Below are positions 38,430 through 47,810 of a DNA stretch of 61,465 bases, in pieces. The stretch is from a virus: positions 1-61,465 of IMG/VR virus record IMGVR_UViG_3300019889_000016, one strand, 5' to 3'. Position numbers and translations under genes: made by a program. Under the pieces are notes generated by a model, which saw nothing but the letters and a program-made list of their open reading frames with translations, had not been told where the DNA came from and ran no database searches. Each line of letters opens with the position of its first letter. Within the stretch, counting starts at the first letter, position 1.

Positions 38430-41400
38430 CAGCTAGCGATCCTTGCTTCGACTCGTGCCCGGCGCTTGTCCAGCACCTCGGATGCGCCCTTGCCGATCTC
38501 GCGTCCGACGGCCCGCGCTTCGGTGGGGGTGACGGACCCGTTGATGTGGGCCTCGATGTTGATGACCGTAGCCCCAGCCCCGCCGTCGCCCGATCCCGAC
38601 ACGCCCAGCGCCCTGGTGGTGGCGGTGCGTTCCGACAGGTTCAGGAGCCCGGTCTGGGCGAGCAGCTCCAGTGCCCGGTTGGGGTTGTCGAGCGGGATCA
38701 CGACCTCGGGGGCGTGCAGCGCGCCGATCTGGTCGTGGGTGATGACGCCGCCGTGGGCAAACGGGTTGAGGTTCCCGACCGCGCCGGCGATGTCGCCGAT
38801 GACGCCGCCGCCGGGGATGTTGCCGATGGCGTCGACCAGGTCGCCGACGGCGCCGACGGCGTCCTCGATGATCCCCAGGAGCGACTCCACGATGTTGATG
38901 ACGGTGTCGATCGCGCCCCGGAACAGGCCCCAGGCGCTCGCGGCGATCCCGATGGCCCGGGTGAACGCCCCGGCGAGGAAGTCGCCGATGGGGCGCAGGG
39001 CGTTGTCGAGCAGGATGCGGGCGGCGCCCATCACCGTGTCGAAGACGCCGCGCAACAGGTTCCAGGCGCCGACCGCGACCTGTACGTGGGCGGCGAACAC
39101 GCCCTGGAGGAAGTTCCCGAGCGGGACCAGCACGTTCTGCCACAGCCACAGAGCGATGGTGCTGACGACCTGGAACGACGTCTGGAGGCCGGCGAGCACG
39201 AACCCGGACAGGTAGGCCAGGATCGGCCCGAACGTGTTGATCAGGAACGCGGCCATCGGGGCGAGGACGGCCTGCCACGTGAACGTCGCCACGATCGACA
39301 CCGCGGTGATCGCCGCGGCCAGCGGCCCCAACGCCACGACCGCGAACGCGACCACCACTGGCGTCAGGACGGTCTGCAGGAAGTTCCCGACGGGGACCAG
39401 GACCGTCTGCCACAGCCACACGGCGGCGTCGATGACGGCGTGGACGGCGGTCAGGAACGGGCCGGTGAAGAAGTCGCCGACGGCCTGCACCGCGACGAGG
39501 AACGTGTCCCGGAGGAACCCGGCGAACGGGACCAGGATCTCGAACCACAGGTGCTGCAGGGCGGGGCCGGCGTTGTCGGCCACGAACCCGACGAAGTTGG
39601 CGACCGCCGTGACCACCTCGGCGACCGCGATCGCCAGGATCGCGAACGCCTGGGCGATCGCCACCAGCACGGGGGCGCCCAGCTCGGTGATGAGCAGCGT
39701 GACCAGCGCCGCGAGCGGTGGGATCAGCGGCACCAACGCCACCAGGATCTCGGCCATCGCCAACGAGATGGCCACGAACGCTTCGGTCAGCTCCGGTACC
39801 ACTGGGGCCAGCTCGGTGAGCACGTCGAGCAGGGCGTCGCCGAGCGCCGCGACGACCTCGCCGAGCACGGGGAGCAGGGGGGCGAACGCTTCGGCCAGCC
39901 GGGTGACCAGGTCGGCGAACCCGGCCATGCGGTCGGCGATCATCTGCCCGATGATCTCGGCCAGCTGGATCAGGATGGGGGCCAGTGCCCCGGTCAGGGT
40001 GGTGGCCAGCTCAACGAACGGGGGCAGGATCACCGCGAGGGCGTCGCCGATCGCGACGAACGCTTCGGCGAGCACTGGCAGGACCGGCACCAGCACCGCG
40101 GTGAGGACGTCGGCGAAGGCGCCGGCCATCAGTTCGACCAGCACCGCCAGGGGCGGCCCGACGGCCTCCAGCACGGTGATCAGTGCACCGCCGAGGGCGT
40201 CGACCACCGGCCCCACGGCGTCGGCCACGGTCTGGAACGCGTCGGCCAGCAGGTCGACGATCCCCGAGTCGAACAGGCCCTGGAAGAACCCGGCCACGAT
40301 CTCGGCCACCTGGCCCAGCTGGTCGGCGACCAACTGGAGCACCGGCCCGAACGCCGAGGCGAACTGCTGGACGACTTCCCCGACGATCTGCAAGATCGGG
40401 GTCAGCGCGACGACCACCGCGGTGAGCGCCGTAATCACCGGGGGCAGCACCGCCGAGGCGAGCTGAGCGAAGGTCGACAGGATCGGTTGCAGCGCGGCGG
40501 CGACGGCGGGCAGCAACTCGGCCAGCGGCGCGAACGCCAGCGACGCCTGCTCGGCCACGAACCCGAGTGATGGCCCGAGGATCTCCAGGCCGGCGCCCAG
40601 GCCCTCGAACAGGGCGGCCAGGCCGGGGCCGAGTCCTTGGATGACCTCCAGCACGGTGTCGATGACGGCCGCCGCTGTGGTCGACAAGGCGGGGGCCAGT
40701 AGCGCCAGCGACTGCTGCGCGATCAGGGTGGCCTCGGCGAGCGACTCCTTGATCTGCGGCCCCACCGGCTGGAACGCGTCGGTCAGGGCGAGCTGGACCG
40801 TGTCCTTGAACGTCGAGAACAGCCCGGTCAGGGTCTGGGCCTGCGCGGCCATGGCACCCGCCGCGCCCGGGAACTCGCGCATCCCGACCAGCAGGGCGTC
40901 GATGCCTTCCTTGGCGGGGATCAGTCCGGCGGTGATCTGCTCCTGCAGCTCGGCGCTGGTCAACCCGAGCCCGTCGGCCATGGCCTGGAACGGGGCGAAC
41001 CCCGGCAGCGCCTCGGCCAACTGCAGCATCTCCTCCGACGTGACCTTGCCGCGCGACGCCATCTGCCCGAGGGCACGGATCACGGAGTCGATGGCCTCCG
41101 GGGGGGCGGCCAGGACGGCGGTCAGGTCGCCGATGGTGGTGACGACGGGGATGATCTCGTCGCGTGCGATGCCGGCGGCGTCACCAACAGCCAGGAGCCG
41201 GCGGGCGTTGTCGGCGAGCCCCTGGAACTCGAACGGGGTGTTGGCCGCGAACAGCTGCATCTCGCGGATGAACGCATCGGCTTCTTCGGCCGAACCGAGC
41301 AGCGCCGTGAACCCGATCTGGGTCTGTTCCAGCGACGCCGCCCCCACGACCCCGAACCCGACGGCGGCAGCCGACATGATGCCGAGCCCTGCAGCGACCG

Positions 41401-42310
41401 CCAACGCACCGGTCGACAGCAGCGAGAAGCTCGCCCCGCTGGGGCCGATGCGGGCCAAGGCCCGGACGCTGTCGTTGGACGAGTCGCGGAACGACCGCTC
41501 GACCGATTCGGCGGCCAGCTCGGCCTGCGCGACGACCGGCCCGAACGCGTCGATCCCGCCGATCTCGCGCAGCTCGTCGTCGACCTCTTGGCCGACCCCG
41601 GAGAACGTGTCGGTGAACGCGTTCTCGACGGCCTGGGCGGCGACCTCGGCGTCGCGCACCACGTTGCCGAACGCGTCGACGCCGCCGATGTCCCGCAGGT
41701 CCGCCTGGACGCCGCGGACGGCCTCGGCGAACGCCTGCTCCATCGTCTCGGCGACCTGCTCGGCGCGGACCGACGCCGTGCCGAAGTCCTCGGCGTTGCC
41801 GATCTCCTTGAGTGACCGCTTCGCCGCGGCCTGCGCCTCCCGGAACGCATCCTCGATCGCTTCGGCTGCCCGCTCCGCGCCGCCGGGGATGTCGGCGAAC
41901 GCGTCGGCGCCACCGATTTCCTCCAGTGCCAGGCCCGCAAGGCGGCCGGCATCCTGGAAGGCGTCCTTGATGACGGCCCCGGTGGCCTTGGCGTCGTTCT
42001 GCGGGTCGCGCAACGACTCGGCGATCTGGCGGGCCGCAGCGTCGAACGCTTCACCGATCTGGTCGCCTGCCAGCCGTGCATCGCGGGCGGTGGCCTCCAG
42101 GCTGTCGTCGACCGACCGGCTTGCCTCTTTGAACGCCCGCTCGATCTCCTCCCCGGCCTCCTCGAACGCGTTCTCGATGCCTTCGCCGACCTCGCGGGCG
42201 ACCCGCTCGACCGACTCCAGCTCGTCGCCGACACGGTCGATCTCCCGGTCCGCCCCCTTGGGGTCGGCGTTGATCTCGACTACAGCCTCACCCAAGGGGC
42301 CGGAAACCAT
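38429..42310 (-). CDS. Tape measure protein
   Basis: 1293 residues, by far the longest gene, directly after the tail chaperones. N-terminal 300 residues are charged helices with four related units of about 40 residues beginning near EIGGADAFAD (131), EIGNAEDFG (169), DIGGVDAFG (207) and EIGGIDAFG (249). The rest is a long run of hydrophobic helices (LAPALSTTAAAVIDTVLEVI and many similar), including a duplicated WLWQTVLVPVGNFLQ / WLWQNVLVPLGNFLQ. It sets tail length; at about 1.5 angstrom per residue the tail would be near 190 nm. Identification is secure. Confidence 0.93.
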   Translation of the reverse strand: MVSGPLGEAVVEINADPKGADREIDRVGDELESVERVAREVGEGIENAFEEAGEEIERAFKEASRSVDDSLEATARDARLAGDQIGEAFDAAARQIAESLRDPQNDAKATGAVIKDAFQDAGRLAGLALEEIGGADAFADIPGGAERAAEAIEDAFREAQAAAKRSLKEIGNAEDFGTASVRAEQVAETMEQAFAEAVRGVQADLRDIGGVDAFGNVVRDAEVAAQAVENAFTDTFSGVGQEVDDELREIGGIDAFGPVVAQAELAAESVERSFRDSSNDSVRALARIGPSGASFSLLSTGALAVAAGLGIMSAAAVGFGVVGAASLEQTQIGFTALLGSAEEADAFIREMQLFAANTPFEFQGLADNARRLLAVGDAAGIARDEIIPVVTTIGDLTAVLAAPPEAIDSVIRALGQMASRGKVTSEEMLQLAEALPGFAPFQAMADGLGLTSAELQEQITAGLIPAKEGIDALLVGMREFPGAAGAMAAQAQTLTGLFSTFKDTVQLALTDAFQPVGPQIKESLAEATLIAQQSLALLAPALSTTAAAVIDTVLEVIQGLGPGLAALFEGLGAGLEILGPSLGFVAEQASLAFAPLAELLPAVAAALQPILSTFAQLASAVLPPVITALTAVVVALTPILQIVGEVVQQFASAFGPVLQLVADQLGQVAEIVAGFFQGLFDSGIVDLLADAFQTVADAVGPVVDALGGALITVLEAVGPPLAVLVELMAGAFADVLTAVLVPVLPVLAEAFVAIGDALAVILPPFVELATTLTGALAPILIQLAEIIGQMIADRMAGFADLVTRLAEAFAPLLPVLGEVVAALGDALLDVLTELAPVVPELTEAFVAISLAMAEILVALVPLIPPLAALVTLLITELGAPVLVAIAQAFAILAIAVAEVVTAVANFVGFVADNAGPALQHLWFEILVPFAGFLRDTFLVAVQAVGDFFTGPFLTAVHAVIDAAVWLWQTVLVPVGNFLQTVLTPVVVAFAVVALGPLAAAITAVSIVATFTWQAVLAPMAAFLINTFGPILAYLSGFVLAGLQTSFQVVSTIALWLWQNVLVPLGNFLQGVFAAHVQVAVGAWNLLRGVFDTVMGAARILLDNALRPIGDFLAGAFTRAIGIAASAWGLFRGAIDTVINIVESLLGIIEDAVGAVGDLVDAIGNIPGGGVIGDIAGAVGNLNPFAHGGVITHDQIGALHAPEVVIPLDNPNRALELLAQTGLLNLSERTATTRALGVSGSGDGGAGATVINIEAHINGSVTPTEARAVGREIGKGASEVLDKRRARVEARIAS

Positions 42311-42313
42311 GCC

Positions 42314-42820
42314 CTACGTCACCCCCCGCCGACCTGCGGTACCGACCGTCGGCAGCCCCGCACGGGGCCGCTCCCGGGTGGCGGCGGGCTCGCCGAGCTG
42401 CTGGCCGGCAGCCACCGACGACGAGAACGCCGCACGGTCGCCCCGCCACCAATCCGGCGGCGGGATACTGGCCGGCGCCAGACCCGGCACGTGACGGCCG
42501 TCGGGCCGGGACGCGGTGCGAACCACCGGACCGTCAGCTGTGATGTCGACGCCCGACGGGTTGTCGCTGAGCGCGTCGTCGACCACCGAACGGGATTCGG
42601 GCGTCAGCCCATCGACCCACCGGTGGTACATCGTGTTCAGCAGACGGCGCGGCGGCATCGACATGGGGTCTACGCCGTGGCCGGCGCACCATCCGTCGAA
42701 GTCCCACCAGTTCCGCCGACCCCATTCTGCGAGGGCGCCGACGGCGTGGTAGGGCGGCCGGTGTAGTGCTTGAGCAGCGCCTTGAACACGGCCAGCATCT
42801 GCGGGAGCGTGATCATGCGC
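42314..42820 (-). CDS. Tail assembly chaperone frameshift extension (gpT-like)
   Basis: Open in the -1 frame relative to the gpG-like gene from about 42820 to the TGA at 42314, with no good start of its own. The frame reads HAVGALAEWGRRNWWDFDGW, then CAGHGVDPMSMPPRRLLNTM, like the T part of lambda-type gpGT fusions. It would be made by slippage in the last third of gpG; CGC-CCT-ACC around 42749-42757 is a candidate, since tRNA-Pro on CCT can re-pair with CCC. The exact site is not settled. Confidence 0.7.
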   Translation of the reverse strand, partial: AHDHAPADAGRVQGAAQALHRPPYHAVGALAEWGRRNWWDFDGWCAGHGVDPMSMPPRRLLNTMYHRWVDGLTPESRSVVDDALSDNPSGVDITADGPVVRTASRPDGRHVPGLAPASIPPPDWWRGDRAAFSSSVAAGQQLGEPAATRERPRAGLPTVGTAGRRGVT

Positions 42821-43179
42821 TCAAGGTGGGCCTTGCGCTTGGCCGGCGTCAGCCCCTTTTCGGGGCGCTTCATGTTGGCCTGCCACTGCTCCCACGAGTC
42901 GGGCTCCATGACCGTCTCGATGAAATCGAGCGCCTTCATCAGGCTGGAGCCACCGGCCTTCGATAGGCGGGCAGCGGCACCCGGGTTGGATTCGGCCAGC
43001 TGCTCCATCGTCATGCCCTCGGGGATTTCCGGCATGTCCGTGCTCGACGCCACCGTCGAGCCCAAGGCCACGTCGGCGGCCACGTCGGCGGCGGCGTGGT
43101 AGTTCACCCCGTTCAGCGGGATGGTGACCTTCTCGTCAACCGGCGCTCGAAGGTTGCTGTAGTCCTCTAGTTGAACCAT
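42670..43179 (-). CDS. Tail assembly chaperone (gpG-like)
   Basis: 169 residues, ATG after GGGAGGACACG. MVQLEDYSNLRAPVDEKVTI, then a helical middle (LMKALDFIETVMEPDSWEQW) and LPQMLAVFKALLKHYTG leading into a short Gly/Thr/Ser-rich tail. Length and position before the tape measure match lambda gpG-type chaperones that coat the tape measure protein. The C-terminal tail overlaps the gpT-like frame. Confidence 0.8.
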   Translation of the reverse strand: MVQLEDYSNLRAPVDEKVTIPLNGVNYHAAADVAADVALGSTVASSTDMPEIPEGMTMEQLAESNPGAAARLSKAGGSSLMKALDFIETVMEPDSWEQWQANMKRPEKGLTPAKRKAHLERMITLPQMLAVFKALLKHYTGRPTTPSAPSQNGVGGTGGTSTDGAPATA

Positions 43180-43193
43180 CGTGTCCTCCCGTG

Positions 43194-43538
43194 TCAGCCC
43201 CGCCCGGCGGGCAGGGCGTTGGTGAGGAATCTACGGGCTGGGACCGTGTGGCCACGAGAATGAGCTACTCGCCACGACCGGGGCGCCCAGATCGACCCGG
43301 ACCCTTCGTGGACCGGCAGGCTGTAGACGATGTTCGACCCGACCTGGATCATGAGCCCCTCGGCGACCGGGATCGGGTCGGTGTGCGTCTGAGCGGCCCG
43401 GAGCCGGTCCTTGTCGACCGGGCACAGAACCTTGGACATGTTCTCGACCCGGATAGCCCGACGGGTCAAGTCGAGCCCGACGGGGCCGCGTGGGTCCCGT
43501 AGCAGGAAGTCGCGGGCCGCCCGGTTGATCGTGGCCAT
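43194..43538 (-). CDS. Neck or tail-completion protein
   Basis: 114 residues, ATG sharing a base with the previous TGA. Contains GSNIVYSLPVHEGSGSIWAP, resembling HK97 gp10-like or minor neck proteins (the Y...HEG pattern). Its position just before the tail chaperones supports a tail completion or head-tail joining role. Confidence 0.65.
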   Translation of the reverse strand: MATINRAARDFLLRDPRGPVGLDLTRRAIRVENMSKVLCPVDKDRLRAAQTHTDPIPVAEGLMIQVGSNIVYSLPVHEGSGSIWAPRSWRVAHSRGHTVPARRFLTNALPAGRG

Positions 43539-44065
43539 CAGCAGTCCTCGCAGTTCCGCAACGCCACCAGGACGTGCAGCTCCGAGCCCATGCACTGGCC
43601 CTCGACCCCGACGGCGAGCTGTTCCTGCTGCAGCCGTGGCGTGCGCAGGGCGGCGTTCTCGCCTTCGAAGCAACAGGTGACGCCGCGCCGCACGGCGTGG
43701 CGGTCCAGCAGGTCGCGTTCGGCGGCGGTGCGCAGCGCGTCCGGGGCGGGAGGGTTGCCCCGGTTGTCTTGCACCGGCACACACCGCAGGACCGTGATCA
43801 CGTACTCGACGACCAGCCACGTGGCCGGGCACTTGTCGAACGACCCGGTGAGCTTCTGGGCGGGGAAGTTGTCGCTGGGGTAGGCGGTGCGGGTGTGGAC
43901 GGTCAGCTGCCCGCACTGGCATTGGTCCCACGCCACTTGGGCGCCGGGGATCACCATCGCCCGTGCCGGGGAACCGGACGGGGTCGCGGCCAGGCGTTCG
44001 CTGACACACAGCAGCAGCCGGTTGGCCATGTCCCACACGGCGGACGCCGGGGTCGTGGCGCCCAT
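43538..44065 (-). CDS. Neck/tail terminator-like protein
   Basis: 175 residues. N-terminal helix (ASAVWDMANRLLLCVSERL), then PGAQVAWDQCQCGQLTVHTR, TWLVVEYVITVLRCVPV and a C-terminal ELHVLVALRNCEDC. Several cysteines (QCQC, TCC, CEDC). Located between the adaptor and the gp10-like gene, where tail terminator or stopper proteins lie. Assignment is from position and general pattern. Confidence 0.6.
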   Translation of the reverse strand: MGATTPASAVWDMANRLLLCVSERLAATPSGSPARAMVIPGAQVAWDQCQCGQLTVHTRTAYPSDNFPAQKLTGSFDKCPATWLVVEYVITVLRCVPVQDNRGNPPAPDALRTAAERDLLDRHAVRRGVTCCFEGENAALRTPRLQQEQLAVGVEGQCMGSELHVLVALRNCEDC

Positions 44066-46719
44066 CACACACCGCCCGGCCGGCGCCACGACATGGCGTA
44101 GTCGTCCGGGTTGATGATGCGCGGCCGGTCCTGCAGCCCCGATGGGTTCTCGGTCCGCAGGAACAGGTCGACCATCGGCAGCCCCACCCCGATGACGCCG
44201 GCGCGCATAACCTCGATCCACGACGGGAACGTCTGCGTCACCCCCTGCCGCGACACGCTGGTGGTGAACGCCGGCAGCTTGCATTCGCCCTGGTCGCAGC
44301 CCGCCGCTATCTCGGTAGCCAACTCCGCTGCGGCGAACTGGCCCATTGACGGGACCGGCCACCCGTAGACCGCGGTCACCGACCACGCCCCGGTGCCGGA
44401 CACGGGCACGGTCCAGTCCTGGCACATCGGCCACCGCTCGCCGTCGGTGCGGACCAGCAGCGTCCCGTCGTAGAGCGTCCACCCGGAACCCTCCGGGAGC
44501 ACGACACCGTCGATCAACACCTGGGTGATCGACTGGGCGGGGGCCGGTAGCCGCAACGTGTCCGCGTTCCCGCAGTCGCACCCACCGGAGCATCGGCCGC
44601 ACACCGCGTCGAGCCAGCCGCCTTCACCGGGCCGCCAGCGTTGAGGCCACGCACCGGGCTCCCATCCTTCCCACCACCCGGACGTCACAGCGGGGGCGCA
44701 CGACTTGCGGCACGGCCGCAGCAGCACCTCGCACGACCCGAACTGGTGACCGGACATCGCCCACAGCACCTCCGACGCCGCCATCAACGGCGCGCCGGTG
44801 ACCGGCTCCAAGCAGTTGTCCGGCAGCGGCCAGGATTCGCATAGCGGCACGTACATGTCAGCTCCCGAGTACCCGTCGAACGCCGCGGTGAGCGCCGGCA
44901 GCTCTACTGCCAGCGCCCCTGATGATGCCCCTTCGCCACTCAACGCGCCCACCATGGGCGGCAACACGATGTCGAGTACCCCGCCGGATGTCTCGGATTC
45001 ACCCGCCAGCGCGGCGTCCAACGCGGGCAGGGTCGCGTCGACTGTGCCGGCGGCGGCCTCGGATTGGCCCGCCAGGGCCGCCGTGAGCGCCGGCAACACG
45101 ATCTGGGCCGTACCGGACCCCAGGGCGGCACCGGTAGCCGCCACGGCGATCTGAGGCAGCGTCGCAGCCAACGTGGCGTCCGCTGTGGCCGTGGCGGTGG
45201 CCGACGCGGCGATGGCGGGCAGCGTGGCGCCGACGGTTCCGGTGGTCGATGCGGCCGCGTCAAGGTCCGCAGCCAGCGCCGGCAACGTCACCGCGACGGC
45301 ACCGTCCGTTGACGCCTGGCCGTCCAACTCGGCGGTGAGCGCCGGCAGCACCGCAGCGATCGTGCCCGCGGCTCCGGCGTCGACCGCGCGCAGCCGCACG
45401 AACGCGACCGGGCCGCACTGCTGTGTGGTCGACGTGAACGCCAGCGACGGGGCCACCGTCCCGGTACCGGCCGTGACCGCGGCGTCGAACACCTCGACGT
45501 TGCCGTCGTTGCCGGTGCCGGCACCCGCCCCGGTGGTGCGCCGGGTCGTGGTGCCGAACGTGATCCCGGATGCCGTGATCGCCGGAGTCGCGAACCCAGC
45601 GAGGTTCAGGTCCGTGTCGACCGCCGCGACCGCGACCACCACATCGCCCGGTTGGAGATCGACCGCAGCCGACGCTGTCGCTGCCCGGTTCACGCCGTGG
45701 AGGGCGTCGTCGCCGGTGACGATCGCCGTGTCCCACGCCGCGGTCGGGCTCTTGGCGTAGAGCACCATCAGGCCGATGACGCCACCGTTGGTGCCGGGCA
45801 CCTGGTCGAAGGTGACCGACCCCGACTCGGAGCCGTCCAGCTCGCGCAGATCGACCGCGACCCGGCCCTGGTGACTGTCGGCGATGTTGGTGCCGACCAG
45901 GCCGCCGAGTAGGTCGGTGTGGTCCGTCCACCCGGACTCGGCGGCGATGGTGGCCAGGTTCATCCAGGCGTTCCGGCAGGCGATCGCCAGCACACCAGCG
46001 GCGACCCCCGCCGGGTAGGCGACGTTCTGTGTCGTCGTGCCCGTGGTCGCCTTCGCTCCGGTCGCGAGATGCCCGACCGGCAGCGCGGGCCGGATCGCCA
46101 GCGTGACGGTGCAATAGAACTGCGACGCGTCGAGGGTGAACGCGCCCGGGTCCTCCGACGCCACCGCGTTGTCGCGCAGCGCCCACGCCAGGGAGACGCC
46201 GTCGGTGGCGTCCCCGGCGTTGACCAGGCCGGTGCGGTCGTAGCTGGCCGGGTAGGCCGAGATCGTGGTGGTGCCGTTGTCGATGCCCACCAACGTCAGC
46301 CACAGCGTGTCCTCGACATCCCACCCGGCAGGGTTCAGCGCCGCCGGGTCGCAGGTGGCCGACGCCCCGCCCGGCTCCGTGCCGATCGACGCCATGAACG
46401 CCGCCGCCGCGGCGCCGGTGACCCGCCACACGTGATGCGCCGACGTCTGCCCGACGTCAGTGAGGATCGTCTGAGTGGCGCCCTCGGTACCGTTGGCCAC
46501 CTTGGTGAACACGCGCAGGAACTGGTGGTCCCCACCGTCGGCCTGCGAGATCTGGTGGGTCCAGTCGTCAACGATCTGCCCGGACGAGATCGGGCGGGCG
46601 TCGAACAGGATCGCCGCGACCAGGACACCGCCCGACCCGGCCGGCATGTCGACCGTGTGCGTCGTCGTGTTGACGGGCTCGCTGCTGTCCGCCTCGAAGG
46701 CAGGGACGGGGAACGTCAC
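44065..46719 (-). CDS. Fusion of fibre-like repeat region and head-tail adaptor
   Basis: 884 residues in one frame from a GTG (VTFPVPAFEADSSEP). Residues 1-450 contain two beta-rich domains; residues 452-618 are eight units of 20-22 residues with LPAL cores (VLPALTAELDG, TLPALAADLDA, VLPALTAALAG and so on). Residues 622-884 match actinophage head-to-tail adaptors: PLCESWPLPDNC, SEVLWAMSGHQFGSCEVLLR, CDCGNADTLRLP, SVSRQGVTQTFP. An internal ATG at 44856 with GGGAG upstream could make a free adaptor as well. Adaptors normally lack such an N-terminal extension. Confidence 0.8.
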   Translation of the reverse strand: MTFPVPAFEADSSEPVNTTTHTVDMPAGSGGVLVAAILFDARPISSGQIVDDWTHQISQADGGDHQFLRVFTKVANGTEGATQTILTDVGQTSAHHVWRVTGAAAAAFMASIGTEPGGASATCDPAALNPAGWDVEDTLWLTLVGIDNGTTTISAYPASYDRTGLVNAGDATDGVSLAWALRDNAVASEDPGAFTLDASQFYCTVTLAIRPALPVGHLATGAKATTGTTTQNVAYPAGVAAGVLAIACRNAWMNLATIAAESGWTDHTDLLGGLVGTNIADSHQGRVAVDLRELDGSESGSVTFDQVPGTNGGVIGLMVLYAKSPTAAWDTAIVTGDDALHGVNRAATASAAVDLQPGDVVVAVAAVDTDLNLAGFATPAITASGITFGTTTRRTTGAGAGTGNDGNVEVFDAAVTAGTGTVAPSLAFTSTTQQCGPVAFVRLRAVDAGAAGTIAAVLPALTAELDGQASTDGAVAVTLPALAADLDAAASTTGTVGATLPAIAASATATATADATLAATLPQIAVAATGAALGSGTAQIVLPALTAALAGQSEAAAGTVDATLPALDAALAGESETSGGVLDIVLPPMVGALSGEGASSGALAVELPALTAAFDGYSGADMYVPLCESWPLPDNCLEPVTGAPLMAASEVLWAMSGHQFGSCEVLLRPCRKSCAPAVTSGWWEGWEPGAWPQRWRPGEGGWLDAVCGRCSGGCDCGNADTLRLPAPAQSITQVLIDGVVLPEGSGWTLYDGTLLVRTDGERWPMCQDWTVPVSGTGAWSVTAVYGWPVPSMGQFAAAELATEIAAGCDQGECKLPAFTTSVSRQGVTQTFPSWIEVMRAGVIGVGLPMVDLFLRTENPSGLQDRPRIINPDDYAMSWRRPGGV

Positions 46720-46730
46720 GTCCCCGCCAC

Positions 46731-47147
46731 CTACCCAGCAGGCATCGTCAGGGTGCCACCGGTGATCTCTACGTCGAGGCCAGTCGAGATCGCCACGGTG
46801 TTCAGCTCCAACTGACCGCCGCCACCCGTGGCCGTCACCGACCCGTCGAACACGGTCGCCCCGTCGCTGTCCTTCGCCCGGAACCATCCGGCGTCGGCGT
46901 CGGCCAACCCGACCGTGGCCAACACCGGTGCGGCGTCGAGGGTCTTGACGCCGTTCACCGCGGCGGCCCACGCCGGGTCAGCGGCCGTGAACGTCGCCAG
47001 CAACGTGCCCGACGCGGCGTCGTTCGCCGACGCCGGCTGGACACCGGAGCGGACATCGAACGTGCCCGCTCCGGCCCCGGCGTTCATCAGGTCGCCGACC
47101 GCGTCCGCCGCAGCAGACCGGCTGGCGTTCGGGATCCGGGTGGCCAT
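46731..47147 (-). CDS. Conserved virion-associated protein (138 aa)
   Basis: MATRIPNASRSAAADAVGDL, then GTFDVRSGVQPASANDAASG, LATFTAADPAWAAAVNGV and VFDGSVTATGGGGQLELNTV. This is a widespread phage family of small beta-rich proteins, function not defined, often near head or tail structural genes; decoration is possible. Confidence 0.7.
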   Translation of the reverse strand: MATRIPNASRSAAADAVGDLMNAGAGAGTFDVRSGVQPASANDAASGTLLATFTAADPAWAAAVNGVKTLDAAPVLATVGLADADAGWFRAKDSDGATVFDGSVTATGGGGQLELNTVAISTGLDVEITGGTLTMPAG

Positions 47148-47150
47148 GGC

Positions 47151-47810
47151 CTACGCCGCGGGCAGCGTGACGGCGCCGCAGCCGGTGACGTCCGGGAGCG
47201 GCAGCCGCGTGATGTTGAACCCGCGGTGCGCGTCGGCCGGCACCTGGTTGATGAACTTGATCGCGCCCGGCCCCGAGCCCCACAGGCTGTTGGCCTTCTC
47301 CGACCGTGCGGTGATGCGCCACTCGATCACGTCGTTGGTGACCGTGAAGTCGTTCAGGCGCCCGGACGCCAGGTGCGGCCACGCCCAGTACGCGGTGCGG
47401 GGGTCGTCGCCGGTGCACGTGTCGGCGTCGGCCTGCCACAGCTCGAACCCCCACCGCGAGTCGACCGACCCCTCCTTGACCCAGAACCCGGTCCCGGTGG
47501 CGGGGTCGCCGGTGACGATGATCTCCTGCCCGGTGGTGATCACCACGGCGTCCGGGTCGATCGTGCAGAACCGGATGTTCAGCTCGTCACGAAGGAACTC
47601 GTCGTTGCCGCGCCGGTTCACACAGAACCGGCCGTTGGCCTTCCGGAGCTGGTAGTTGACGCCGTCCTCGTACTGGGGCGACACCTGCACCTCGACGAAC
47701 CCATCGAACACGATGAGCGAGCCGGTGCCGGTGACCGGCGCGCCGCACTCGTCGAGGCGGATGATGCGGGCACGGGTGCCCTGGATGGGGGAGATGCACT
47801 CGGCGGTCAT
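47151..47810 (-). CDS. Major tail protein
   Basis: 219 residues. Resembles actinophage major tail proteins: GTRARIIRLDECGAPVTGTG, VFDGFVEVQVSPQYEDGVNY, a CVNRRGNDEFLRDELNIRFC segment and TIDPDAVVITTGQ. It would polymerise into the tail tube. Overlaps the upstream stop. Confidence 0.8.
   Translation of the reverse strand: MTAECISPIQGTRARIIRLDECGAPVTGTGSLIVFDGFVEVQVSPQYEDGVNYQLRKANGRFCVNRRGNDEFLRDELNIRFCTIDPDAVVITTGQEIIVTGDPATGTGFWVKEGSVDSRWGFELWQADADTCTGDDPRTAYWAWPHLASGRLNDFTVTNDVIEWRITARSEKANSLWGSGPGAIKFINQVPADAHRGFNITRLPLPDVTGCGAVTLPAA

Noticed and set aside
38165-40570. 801-codon plus-strand ORF opposite the tape measure gene
   Set aside because: Antisense shadow in very G+C-rich DNA; composition (Gly, Asp, Gln, Arg runs) is that of a complementary frame, there is no ribosome binding site, and the minus-strand tape measure is clear.
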